From assembly GCA_002298925.1 (NCBI GenBank), contig DBMM01000086.1, forward strand, positions 57,141-94,092: a stretch of 36,952 nt of DNA. The letters run 5' to 3'. Source of the stretch: Geobacter sp. UBA698 (GTDB taxonomy: Bacteria > Desulfobacterota > Desulfuromonadia > Geobacterales > Pseudopelobacteraceae). Position 1 is the stretch's first letter; the number at the start of each line of letters is the position of its first letter. Positions 5,763-14,787 of this stretch are shown piece after piece. Under the pieces are notes generated by a model. That model saw only the letters and a list, made by a program, of their open reading frames with translations. It was not told where the DNA came from and made no database searches. Made by a program: the position numbers and the translations under genes.

Positions 5763-8132
5763 TCAGCTGGTTCTCCTTCCGGCAATTGCGATTTGTCCCA
5801 GGGCCAGGCCGCCGTCGTTGTGGGGCACCAGACGGTGGGTGAAGACTTGCAGGCCCCGTTCCAGCAGGCCAGTATATATCATTTCGCTCAAAAGGCGATT
5901 CTGAAAAACGCCGCCGGACAGCACCACCCGCTCCAGGCCGCTTTCGTCGGCGATGGCCAGGCAGGCCTCCAACGCGGCTACCGCCAGGGTGGCGTGGAAG
6001 CGATAGGCGATGGCAGCGGTCGGGACGGAGCGGGCCAGGTCGTCCAGAATGGCCGGGAAGAGCGGGGTGAAGTCCAGCTGCAGCGGCATGCCGGGAGTCA
6101 TGCTGAAGGGATAGCTCTCTCCTGTGCCGATTGGCCTGGGGTTGAGGCAGCTTTCTGCCAGTGCTTCCAGCTCGATGGCGGCCTGGCCGTCATAGGATAC
6201 AATCTGTCGCAGGTTGAGCAGGGCCGCCACGGCATCGAACAGTCGGCCGCAGCTGGAGGTGAGCGGCGAGTTGATCCCCCTGGCGAGCATGGCGGCCAGC
6301 AGTTCCTTTTCCAGCTCGCTGCGTGCGCTGACCAGCGGGTGGCTGCAGCTGAAGGCGGCCTGACCCAGGCAGTGGTACAGGCAGGAGAGGGCCATGCGCC
6401 ATGGCTCCCGCACGGCCGCATCGCCTCCCGGCAGCGCCAGGGGGCGGAAATGGCCGGCCCGCCGGAAGCCGTCGTAGCCACCTGTCAGGAATTCCCCCCC
6501 CCAGATGGTGCCGTCACTGCCGTAGCCGGTGCCATCGAAGATCAGGCCGATGACGTCACCCTCCAGGCCGTTTTCGGCCATGCAGGCCGCCAGGTGGGCA
6601 TGGTGGTGCTGCACGCTGACAACAGGCAGGCCAGAGCGGGCGGCATACAGCGACGAGAGGTAATCCGGGTGCTGGTCACAGGCGATCAGCTCCGGGCGGA
6701 TCTCGAGGATGCCGGAGAGGTGCCGGATGATATGACGGAATGAGTCGCAGGTGCCGGTGTTCTGCAGGTCGCCGATGTGCTGGCTTAAAAAAGCCTGATC
6801 GCCCCGCGCCAGGCAGACGGCTGATTTCAACTCCGCCCCCACGGCCAGGATCGGGACGACCGGAACGGGGAGCCGGACCGGGCGCGGTGCATAGCCCCGG
6901 CTGCGGCGGTAGAAGAGCGGACGCTCCTGGAAGACGCGCATGACCGAATCATCGCTGGGGATATGGATCGGGCGGTTGTGGCTCAGGAAATAATCGGCCA
7001 TGCCCCCCAGACGCAGCAGGGCATCGTTGTCCTCGAAGGCGATCGGTTCGTCGGAGAGGTTGGCGCTGGTCATGACCAGGGCGGTGAAGTGGGACGCGGG
7101 ACCTGGGACTGGTGATTCAATTCCGGTCCCTGGTCCCCGGTCCCCGGTTCCCGGTTCCCGATCCCCGGTCCCCGAATTAAACAGCAGGTGATGCAGCGGC
7201 GTGTAGGGCAGCATCAGGCCGAGCCAGCCGTTGCCGGGCGCCACCAGTGCCGACAGGGGGCTGTCCGACCGCTGGCGGACGATCACGATCGGGCTTTCCG
7301 CTCCGGTCAGCAGGCGTTGTTCCTGTGCGCTGATCAGGGCCAGGCTGTGGGCAGTTGCCAGGTCGGCCGCCATCACGGCGAACGGTTTTTCGTCCCGCTG
7401 CTTGCGCCGGCGCAGACGCTGGACCGCTTCGTGCCGGCAGGCATCAACCGCCAGGTGGTAGCCGCCGAGCCCCTTGACGGCCAGGATCCGGCCGGCCTGC
7501 AGCAGTTCAACGCTCCTGCGGATGGCGGCATCCTCCTGGCAGAGCAGTTCACCGGCCGCGGTACGCAGCTGCACCCGCGGCCCGCAGACCGGGCAGGCGT
7601 TGGGCTGGGCGTGAAAGCGGCGGTTGCGGGGATCGTGATACTCCTGCCGGCAGTCGGGACACATGGGAAAGGCGGCCATGGTGGTTTTGGGGCGGTCGTA
7701 GGGGATGCCGGTGATGATGCTGTAGCGCGGCCCGCAGTTGGTGCAAGTGATGAAGGGGTAGCGGTAGCGCCGGTCAGCCGGGTCCAGCAGCTCCCGCAGG
7801 CAGTCGTGGCAGAGGGCCGCATCCGGGGCGATCTGGGCCGTTGCTCTGCCCTGGCTGCTGCTTTCCCGGATGCTGAAGCCCTCTTCGCCGTCCACATCAG
7901 GCCGGGGCTCTCGCCAGAAGCTGCTGATGGCGGCCAGCGGCGGCGCTTCCGACTGGAGGCGGCGACAGAAATCGGCCAAACCCTCTTCGTTGGACTGGGC
8001 CTCGATTATCACGCCGGCGCTGCTGTTGGATACCCAGCCGGTCAGCCCCAGTTCAGTTGCCAGCCTGAAGACAAAGGGGCGGAAGCCCACTCCCTGCACG
8101 ATGCCGGTTATGGTGATCTGAGATCGGCTCAT
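5763..8132 (-). CDS. hypF: Carbamoyltransferase HypF with an in-frame repeat insertion
   Basis: HypF turns carbamoyl phosphate and ATP into the thiocarbamate that becomes the cyanide ligands of [NiFe] hydrogenase. The 789-residue protein shows an acylphosphatase domain (GIVQGVGFRPF, 10-20) and two four-cysteine zinc fingers (C108/C111/C130/C133 and C158/C161/C180/C183). A YrdC-like domain follows (KGLGGYHLAVDA from 220; VMTSANLSDEPI near 353-364), then a Kae1-like carbamoyltransferase domain with VQHHHAH (507-513) and FDGTGYG. Residues about 319-348 are an insert of GTGDREP/GTGDRGP heptads followed by SPVPGP, between the conserved TPLHHLL and LVMTSANLS segments of the YrdC domain. It is encoded by a repeat element shared with the exporter gene at 10375-12294. 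The frame is intact, so the protein is probably functional. The ribosome-binding site is weak (GAAGAG). Confidence 0.96.
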   Translation of the reverse strand: MSRSQITITGIVQGVGFRPFVFRLATELGLTGWVSNSSAGVIIEAQSNEEGLADFCRRLQSEAPPLAAISSFWREPRPDVDGEEGFSIRESSSQGRATAQIAPDAALCHDCLRELLDPADRRYRYPFITCTNCGPRYSIITGIPYDRPKTTMAAFPMCPDCRQEYHDPRNRRFHAQPNACPVCGPRVQLRTAAGELLCQEDAAIRRSVELLQAGRILAVKGLGGYHLAVDACRHEAVQRLRRRKQRDEKPFAVMAADLATAHSLALISAQEQRLLTGAESPIVIVRQRSDSPLSALVAPGNGWLGLMLPYTPLHHLLFNSGTGDREPGTGDRGPGTGIESPVPGPASHFTALVMTSANLSDEPIAFEDNDALLRLGGMADYFLSHNRPIHIPSDDSVMRVFQERPLFYRRSRGYAPRPVRLPVPVVPILAVGAELKSAVCLARGDQAFLSQHIGDLQNTGTCDSFRHIIRHLSGILEIRPELIACDQHPDYLSSLYAARSGLPVVSVQHHHAHLAACMAENGLEGDVIGLIFDGTGYGSDGTIWGGEFLTGGYDGFRRAGHFRPLALPGGDAAVREPWRMALSCLYHCLGQAAFSCSHPLVSARSELEKELLAAMLARGINSPLTSSCGRLFDAVAALLNLRQIVSYDGQAAIELEALAESCLNPRPIGTGESYPFSMTPGMPLQLDFTPLFPAILDDLARSVPTAAIAYRFHATLAVAALEACLAIADESGLERVVLSGGVFQNRLLSEMIYTGLLERGLQVFTHRLVPHNDGGLALGQIAIAGRRTS
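7091..7174. repeat. Heptanucleotide-based palindromic repeat, copy A (inside hypF)
   Basis: On the plus strand a G-rich arm (7091-7112, GGGACGCGGGACCTGGGACT) is followed by an AT-richer spacer. A C-rich arm (7124-7174) then repeats CCGGTCCC/CCGGTTCC-type units of about seven bases. The arms can pair as a hairpin. Read on the hypF strand the element has no stop and encodes GTGDRxP heptads then SPVPGP. Confidence 0.85.
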
Positions 8133-8166
8133 GGTGACTCTTCTGTTTCAAACTGCCCTGTCGAGA

Positions 8167-9396
8167 TTACAAGAGGTTCCATGGTATCGCCATGACGTCA
8201 TTTGACAGCCAGTAAGGTTTTTCCACAGCACAGACAACCGCGCCACTGCCGATTTTCCGCCCCGGATAGGCCGCCTTGAATGCGGCTATGCCGGAAACAT
8301 CACGTCGTGAAGGTCTGGTGGTCAATTTGAACTCGAACGGATAAAGCGTATCATCTTTTTCCATTAGCAGGTCCACTTCGGCTCCTCCTGCCGAGCGCCA
8401 ATGATACCAGGCTGTTGCAATACCCTGGGCGGCAACCTGTTTGCGCAGTTCCTGTACCATGGCGGTTTCAAACAACGCGCCGTATAACGGATTTGAGACC
8501 AGCATTTTAGGAGACGAGACCCTGGCATGATAACAAGCCAGACCTGTATCGGAGATATGCCCCTTTGGGCGCGAGGAAACCCTTTTGACCGGATTTCCTG
8601 AAAAGGGGGCAAGGGTAAACCATTGGAAAGTTGCCTCCAGAATCCTCAGCCATCGCTTGGAGGTCTGTGGTGTCATGCCGATTTCACGTCCCAGCTGGCT
8701 GTAATTGATCTCCTGAGACGTCAACGCCGTCATGAGTCCGATAAAACGGCCAAATTCCTGCCAATCCTGTATTTCTCCCATCAGGCGCGCGTCCCGTTCA
8801 ACGTAGGTGCGGTGATAGCCGACCCAGAAATCAGTGACCAGATCGTCGGGGAGATTTTGGACTCCCGGCATACTCCCCTTCCATAGCCATTTTGTCAGCT
8901 CGCCAGAGTAGTAGGCTGCCGTCCGGCTCGATTCAATAAAATGATCCGGACCGGCGAACCATCGGGATGACCAGCAGCTGGCGCTATCAGATAATTCCTG
9001 CAGGGAAAAGCCCTGCAAGTCAAGGAAAGCGGCCCTTCCGGCCAGACTTTCAGAAAGCGCTTTCAGCACCTGCCACTGCTGTGAGCCGGTCAGTATGAAT
9101 TGTCCCGGGAGAGCGCCGCTGCGATCAACCAGGCGTTTGATGGCTGATACCAGTTCCGGTGCATACTGGATCTCATCAAGAATGAGCGGGGCCGGATGAT
9201 TGAGCAGGAAAAGATCCGGGTCACGCCTGGCGCCTTCGAGATCGATGCTGGCGTCGAAAACGACATAGTCGTGGGTGGGGAAGATATGTTTCAGGAGTGT
9301 TGTCTTGCCCACCTGGCGGGCCCCGCTGACAACGACCACCGGAAAGTGTTCCGTTAAACGGAGCAGACGTGCTGAAAGGAGTCGGTTACGATACAT
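8167..9396 (-). CDS. AAA ATPase with DUF4143 / PD-(D/E)XK-like C-terminus
   Basis: This protein of about 409 residues has an N-terminal AAA_14-type ATPase with Walker A GARQVGKTT (near residue 27) and Walker B LILDEIQY. The sensor ILTGSQQ follows, and the C-terminal half is DUF4143. The latter ends with the pattern EVD (near 342) and EFK (near 357), matching the degenerate PD-(D/E)XK nuclease-like core seen in this family. These proteins are widespread and usually solitary; their function is not established, so I assign none. The start is either ATG 9394-9396, chosen here, or GTG 9400-9402; neither has a good ribosome-binding site. The gene sits between hypB and hypF on the same strand. Its base composition is AT-richer than that of the flanking hyp genes, consistent with an insertion into a hyp operon. 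Confidence 0.85.
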   Translation of the reverse strand: MYRNRLLSARLLRLTEHFPVVVVSGARQVGKTTLLKHIFPTHDYVVFDASIDLEGARRDPDLFLLNHPAPLILDEIQYAPELVSAIKRLVDRSGALPGQFILTGSQQWQVLKALSESLAGRAAFLDLQGFSLQELSDSASCWSSRWFAGPDHFIESSRTAAYYSGELTKWLWKGSMPGVQNLPDDLVTDFWVGYHRTYVERDARLMGEIQDWQEFGRFIGLMTALTSQEINYSQLGREIGMTPQTSKRWLRILEATFQWFTLAPFSGNPVKRVSSRPKGHISDTGLACYHARVSSPKMLVSNPLYGALFETAMVQELRKQVAAQGIATAWYHWRSAGGAEVDLLMEKDDTLYPFEFKLTTRPSRRDVSGIAAFKAAYPGRKIGSGAVVCAVEKPYWLSNDVMAIPWNLL

Positions 9397-9526
9397 GGTC
9401 ACATATTAGTGATGTCATCATCAATTTGCAAGGTGTTTTGTGTGCATGCAGGCAATTATCAGCTTTGGCATTCCGCAGTCAATCAGGCTTTGCCAGTAGT
9501 CACCAGTTGCAAAATCCGGATCAGGG

Positions 9527-10309
<783 letters not shown>

Positions 10310-10374
10310 GGGGGTCTCCATTTGGCAGGCTGTTGGGGTGGTGCTGATCTGTAACGTTAGCAGTTTCAGCGCGG

Positions 10375-12294
10375 TTATGCAACCGGGGGTGCCGTATACG
10401 GATTCCCCTCTCGGGAACGCTCGAACTGGAGCTGATGCAGATGGAAATAGACTCCCTTGAGCCGCATCAGTTCCTGATGGGTGCCTTCTTCGATCTTGCG
10501 GCCGAGCTGCACCACCACGATCCGGTCGGCATCCTGGATGGTGGACAGCCGGTGGGCAATGATCAGCGAGGTGCGTCCGCGCATCAGGGCGGCGATGCCG
10601 GCCTGGATCATCTGTTCCGAGGCGCTGTCGATGCTGGCGGTGGCTTCGTCCAGCACCAGTATTTCCGGGTCAAAGGCCACGGCCCGCGCAAAGGAGATCA
10701 GCTGTTTCTCCCCGGTCGAGAAGTTGCTGCCCCGTTCCCTGACCTGCTCCTGGTAGCCGGACGGCAGGCGCTGAATGAACTGGTCGGCCCCCACGGTGGC
10801 CGCCGCGGCGCGCACCCTGGCCCGGGCCGTTTCATCCCCCAGGCAGATGTTGAATTCGATGCTGCCGCTGAACAGGCAGGGGTCCTGCAGGACGATGCCG
10901 ATGCGCCGGCGCAGTTCGGAGGTGGGCAACTGGCGAACGTCCCGGCCTTCGAGCAGTATCTGCCCGCCGTCGATCTCGTACAGGCGGGTCAGCAGGCGGG
11001 TGATGGTGGTCTTGCCGCCGCCGCTTTCCCCCACCAGGGCTACCCGTTCTCCCCGCCGGACGGAGAGGCTGAAGTTTTCCAGGGCGTTTTCACCCTCCCG
11101 GTAGGCAAAGGTGATGTCGCGCAGCTCTATGATCGGGACGCCGGACCGGGGACCGGGGACCGGGGACGGGGGACGAGGGACTGGTGACGAGGGACTGGGG
11201 ACTGGGCTTGGCAGCGCAGCCGCCTCAACTGTTTCGGTTTTTTGTTTACCGGTCCCCGTCTCCCGGTCCCTGCTCCCCCCTGGTTCCAGTTCCGGTTGCG
11301 TGTCCAGCAGGGCGAAGATCCTTTCCAGGGCGGCCATGGCGCCCTGCATGACCGAGTATTTGGCCGACAGGTCGCGGATCGGGCCGAAGAATTTTTCGAT
11401 GTACTGGATGAAGGCCACCAGGATACCGAAGGTCAGGGCGCCCCGCAGGATCTCGCCGCCGCCGTACCAGATGATCAGGGCCACTGCCACCGAGGAGAGC
11501 GCCTCCACCACGGCGTAGAGCGATGCGTCCCAGAATATGACCGGCATGTTGGCATCCCGGTAGGAAGCGTTCAGTTCGGTGAAGCGGCGTTCTTCGTCCC
11601 GCTGGCGGTTGAAGACCTGGATGATGGTCATGCCGCCGATGCTCTCGGCCAAGAAGGCGTTGAGGCGCCCCAGGCGGGCTCGCACCTCACGGAAGGACTG
11701 GCGCATGCGGCGGCGGAAAGCCCAGGCGATGTAGAACAGCAGCGGCAGGATCGAAAAGGTCACCAGCGATAGTTTCGGATTCATCCAGAGCATGACCGAG
11801 ACGATTCCGATCAGCAGCAGGATGTCGCCGACGATGGTGATGATGCCCGAAGCGAACATCTCCCCCAGCACCTCCACATCGCTGGTCAGGCGGGTCACCA
11901 CGCTGCCGGTGGGGGTGCGGTCGAACCAGGAGGCCGGCAGGCGCATGATGTGCCGGTAGAGCTCCTGGCGCATGTCGGACATGACCCGTTGCCCCACCGA
12001 CTGGAGCAGAAAAATCTCCAGGTAGGTCAGCAAGGCTTCGCTCAGCAGGATCCCCAGAAAGAGAACGGCGATGTTTTCCAGCCCGGCAAGGCGGCCGGTG
12101 GTGATGTGGGTGTCGATGGCCATCTTGATGATCCAGGGCTGTGCCAGGCGGCAGGCCGCCACCAGCGGCAGGATCACCGCCACCACCGTGATGGCGACCC
12201 GGTAGGGTTTTACATAGCGCGCAAACCGTGACAGGATACGGCTGTCATAGGCCTTGCCGGTGATCTCTTCTGCATAAATTCCGCCGTGATACAT
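10375..12294 (-). CDS. ABC exporter half-transporter (MsbA/MdlB type) with a repeat-derived linker
   Basis: This protein of about 639 residues is a fused membrane and ATPase half-transporter. The N-terminal part has about six membrane helices (from YRVAITVVAVILPLVAA). The C-terminal nucleotide-binding domain has Walker A GESGGGKTT, the Q-loop GIVLQDPCLF, the signature FSTGEKQ (a variant of LSGGQ), Walker B ILVLDEATA and the switch IIAHRLST. It probably works as a homodimer, or as a heterodimer with a partner encoded elsewhere; the substrate is unknown. ATG 12292-12294 is chosen because GGAG lies five bases upstream, although the frame is open to 12402. Residues about 338-386, between the membrane and ATPase domains, are encoded by the heptanucleotide repeat element also found in hypF and include the heptads SPVPRPP and SPVPGPR. 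The gene follows the amino acid importer on the same strand. Confidence 0.92.
   Translation of the reverse strand: MYHGGIYAEEITGKAYDSRILSRFARYVKPYRVAITVVAVILPLVAACRLAQPWIIKMAIDTHITTGRLAGLENIAVLFLGILLSEALLTYLEIFLLQSVGQRVMSDMRQELYRHIMRLPASWFDRTPTGSVVTRLTSDVEVLGEMFASGIITIVGDILLLIGIVSVMLWMNPKLSLVTFSILPLLFYIAWAFRRRMRQSFREVRARLGRLNAFLAESIGGMTIIQVFNRQRDEERRFTELNASYRDANMPVIFWDASLYAVVEALSSVAVALIIWYGGGEILRGALTFGILVAFIQYIEKFFGPIRDLSAKYSVMQGAMAALERIFALLDTQPELEPGGSRDRETGTGKQKTETVEAAALPSPVPSPSSPVPRPPSPVPGPRSGVPIIELRDITFAYREGENALENFSLSVRRGERVALVGESGGGKTTITRLLTRLYEIDGGQILLEGRDVRQLPTSELRRRIGIVLQDPCLFSGSIEFNICLGDETARARVRAAAATVGADQFIQRLPSGYQEQVRERGSNFSTGEKQLISFARAVAFDPEILVLDEATASIDSASEQMIQAGIAALMRGRTSLIIAHRLSTIQDADRIVVVQLGRKIEEGTHQELMRLKGVYFHLHQLQFERSREGNPYTAPPVA
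11141..11280. repeat. Heptanucleotide-based palindromic repeat, copy B (inside the exporter gene)
   Basis: From 11141 there are about nine consecutive seven-base units of the type GGACCGG, GGACTGG and GGACGAG. A spacer of about 40 bases follows, then a C-rich arm (11249-11280, ACCGGTCCCCGTCTCCCGG). Seven-base units mean that three units make seven codons, so the peptide is also heptad-periodic (SPVPxPR). No frame-breaking change is present. Confidence 0.88.
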
Positions 12295-12410
12295 TGTCGC
12301 TCCGCTGGCTGTTTTCCCCGCTGCTGCAGCCGACGATAGCAGATATGGGGCGCTCAGTGCAATGACGTCTGTGGCGGACCGTTTTTTCAGCAATCCTGTC
12401 ACGTCTTTTG

Positions 12411-13109
12411 TCAGATCGCCTTGCGCCAGGCCAGACGCTGCTCCAGCCAGCGGGAAAGGGAGGTGAAAGCGTAGCAGAGCATGAAATAGACAAAGGCGAT
12501 GAAAACGAAGATTTCGGTCGGGAAGGCCATGGTGCGGTTGTTGATCTGGGTGGCGACGTGGGTCAGTTCGGAAACCCCCACGATGAAGGCCAGGGAGGTG
12601 TCCTTGATCAGCGAAACGAACTGGTTGACGAAGGAGGGGATCATGTTGCGCAGTCCCTGGGGCAGCACGATGTAGCGCATGGTCTGCCAGTGAGTCAGGC
12701 CGGTGGAGATGGCCGCCTCGGTCTGCCCCTTGGGGATGCCTTCGATGCCGGCCACCACGATGCGCGACATGTAGGCCGAGGTGAACAGCGACAGGGCCAT
12801 GATGACCGTCTGGCTTTCGGGTACCTTGCCGAACAGGGCCGGCATCAGGAAATACATCCAGAAGATGACCATCAAAAGCGGCATGCCCCGCACGAGGTTG
12901 ATGCAGGCCAGGGCCGGAAGACGGATCCAGCTGATACGGGAGATGCTGAGCAGCCCCAGCAACAGACCGCCGAAAAAAGAGAGGATGCAGGAGACGACCG
13001 CCAGATAGAGGGTCAGCCCCAGGCCGCCCAGGGGGCCGTTGGGGAAGCGTCCGATCATGAAGTAGGTGAAGTTGTCGCTGATGACCGCTGTGTTGAAGAA
13101 CTGTTCCAT
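12411..13109 (-). CDS. Polar amino acid ABC transporter permease (HisM/GlnP family), second
   Basis: This 232-residue inner-membrane permease has the family's periplasmic and cytoplasmic loops: LVRGMPLLMVIFWMYF and the EAA-type coupling motif, from TEAAISTGLTHWQTMRYIVL to LPQGLRNMIP. About five hydrophobic segments are visible. It forms a heteromeric channel with the preceding permease; its ATG (13107-13109) lies one base before that gene's stop codon. It serves the same importer as the binding protein and ATPase upstream. Confidence 0.95.
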   Translation of the reverse strand: MEQFFNTAVISDNFTYFMIGRFPNGPLGGLGLTLYLAVVSCILSFFGGLLLGLLSISRISWIRLPALACINLVRGMPLLMVIFWMYFLMPALFGKVPESQTVIMALSLFTSAYMSRIVVAGIEGIPKGQTEAAISTGLTHWQTMRYIVLPQGLRNMIPSFVNQFVSLIKDTSLAFIVGVSELTHVATQINNRTMAFPTEIFVFIAFVYFMLCYAFTSLSRWLEQRLAWRKAI

Positions 13110-13110
13110 C

Positions 13111-13818
13111 TCAGGCCCCTTTGTGAATATTGAGGACTTTCTCGTTATAGACGTTCACCAGGAAGGTTATCAGCAACGACAGCAGCACATAGACCACCGT
13201 GGCGGCGGTAAAGGCCTCAAAGCCCTTGAAGGTGTAGCTTTCCACCTGGCGGGCCTGGTAGGTCAGCTCCATCACGCCGATCGTCATGGCCAGGGATGAG
13301 TTCTTGGCCAGGTTGAGGAACTGGTTGACCAGGGGCGGCACGGTGATGCGCACCGCCTGGGGCAGGATGATGTACTGCATGGAACGCAGGTAGGAGAAAC
13401 CGGCGCTGCGGGCCGCTTCCATCTGCTCCCGGGGGATCGAGAGCACACCGGAGCGGATGTCCTCGGCGATGAAGGCCGAGGTGTAGATGGTCAGTGCGAT
13501 CACCGCCGCCCCGAATTCGAAGCCGACGCTGTTCAGCCAGTCGTTGACCGCCGTGGGCAGGATCTTGTAGGAGCCGAAGTACCAGAAGAACAGCTGCACC
13601 AAGAGCGGCGTGTTGCGGAAAAACTCCAGATAGGCATGGGCGAACCAGCGGGCCGGCCGGTTGTGGCCCATGCGCATGACCGCTATCAGCAGCCCCAGCA
13701 GGAAGGAGAGAACAATCGAGATGGCCGACAGCTGCAGGGTGGTTTTCAGGCCGGCCACCAGCCAGTCATGGTATTTGCCGGAGGTAATGATCGACCAGTC
13801 GAATTGGTAGCTCAGCAT
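13111..13818 (-). CDS. Polar amino acid ABC transporter permease (HisM/GlnP family), first
   Basis: This permease of about 235 residues has FFRNTPLLVQLFFWYFG near the middle. The coupling motif is split between MEAARSAGFSYLRSMQYII and LPQAVRITVPPLVNQF. It shows about five membrane segments and ends in a short charged tail. The start ATG 13816-13818 is chosen because GAGG precedes it by about five bases; the frame extends 21 codons further upstream without a better site. It pairs with the second permease, which is encoded directly downstream. Confidence 0.94.
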   Translation of the reverse strand: MLSYQFDWSIITSGKYHDWLVAGLKTTLQLSAISIVLSFLLGLLIAVMRMGHNRPARWFAHAYLEFFRNTPLLVQLFFWYFGSYKILPTAVNDWLNSVGFEFGAAVIALTIYTSAFIAEDIRSGVLSIPREQMEAARSAGFSYLRSMQYIILPQAVRITVPPLVNQFLNLAKNSSLAMTIGVMELTYQARQVESYTFKGFEAFTAATVVYVLLSLLITFLVNVYNEKVLNIHKGA

Positions 13819-13894
13819 GGAAACCTCGCCGGGAGTGAGGAGGGGTTGAAACGTGAGGAGCGAGGCGGTGGCAGCCCTCACTCCCCACCCGTGG

Positions 13895-14713
13895 TTATTT
13901 GTCAGCAGTGATCTTGAAGCTCCTGTTCAGGTGGAACTGGGTGGTGGGACCGAACCACTTGCTGAAGATTCTGGCGGCCTCGCCGCTCTTCTCCATCTCC
14001 AGGATGGTCTTGTTGACGAAGTCGACGAAGTTCTTGTCCCCCTTGCGCATGCCGAGGCCGTAGGGCTCCTCGGAGATCTGCACGCTGGGGATCTCGAACT
14101 GGGCCTTGTTGGGGGCCTTGGCCAGGATGCCGGCCAGGATGGCCTCGTCCGTGGTGACCGCCGCCACCTTGCCCTGCTGCAGGGCCAGCAAGGCCTGGGG
14201 GTAGTCGTCAAAGGAGAGCACGGTGGCGGACGGGATGGCTTTCTTCACATTCTGCTCGGAGGTGGAGCCCTTGGCAGTGCCGATGCGCTTGCCTTCCAGG
14301 TCTTTGAGGCTCTTGACAGCGCCTTTTTTGGTGATGAACTTCTGGCCGGTGAAGAAATAGGTGTGGCTGAAGTCGATCACTTTGGTCCGCTCCGGGTTCT
14401 TGGTCATGGTGGCGGCAATGATGTCGATGTGCCCTTCCTGCAGCTGCGGCATGCGGCTGGCGGAGGTGACCGGTTTCAGTTCCACTTTGACGCCCAGCTT
14501 CTTGGCGATGGCGTTGATGAAGTCGATGTCGTAGCCGACGATCTGGCGGCTCTTCTCGTCAATGTAGCCGAAGGGGGGCAGCGAATCCTTGACGCCGGCC
14601 ACCAGTACCCCCTTTTTTTTCACCTCGACCAGGGTGTCGGCGGCCAGGACGGCCTTGGCGGAGACGGCGGCCAGCGCCGTCAGCATAAACAGTGTTACCA
14701 GTTTCTTGATCAT
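13895..14713 (-). CDS. Periplasmic amino acid-binding protein (SBP family 3)
   Basis: The 272-residue precursor starts with a signal peptide: MIKK, a hydrophobic stretch LVTLFMLTALAAVSAKAV, and a likely cleavage after LAA near residue 25. The mature part has the family 3 binding-protein pattern. VLVAGVKDSLPPFGYIDE opens it, followed by GYDIDFINAIAKKLGVKVE and a second-lobe segment LKDLEGKRIGTAKGSTSE. This family binds polar or acidic amino acids such as glutamate, aspartate or glutamine. A strong AGGAGG precedes the ATG. It captures the substrate for the two permeases and the ATPase next to it; the exact ligand cannot be read from the sequence. Confidence 0.95.
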   Translation of the reverse strand: MIKKLVTLFMLTALAAVSAKAVLAADTLVEVKKKGVLVAGVKDSLPPFGYIDEKSRQIVGYDIDFINAIAKKLGVKVELKPVTSASRMPQLQEGHIDIIAATMTKNPERTKVIDFSHTYFFTGQKFITKKGAVKSLKDLEGKRIGTAKGSTSEQNVKKAIPSATVLSFDDYPQALLALQQGKVAAVTTDEAILAGILAKAPNKAQFEIPSVQISEEPYGLGMRKGDKNFVDFVNKTILEMEKSGEAARIFSKWFGPTTQFHLNRSFKITADK

Positions 14714-14787
14714 TTCTGTTTCCTCCTAGTGTTGGTTGCCTGCAAGATCTACGGGCTATGGATGCTCCGGCTGCGGTTGAAATGTCG

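Noticed and set aside
5685..6743. Long plus-strand open frame (352 codons) opposite hypF
   Set aside because: It is antisense to a well-supported hypF region, has no family resemblance or start signal, and such shadow frames are common in GC-rich coding DNA.
11141..11280. Heptanucleotide tandem repeat considered as a CRISPR array
   Set aside because: Units are seven bases without unique spacers and lie inside an intact gene, so it is not a CRISPR array.
12295..12402. N-terminal extension of the ABC exporter to 12402
   Set aside because: The internal ATG at 12294 has a well-spaced GGAG and begins the usual N-terminal region; the extension lacks a good start signal.
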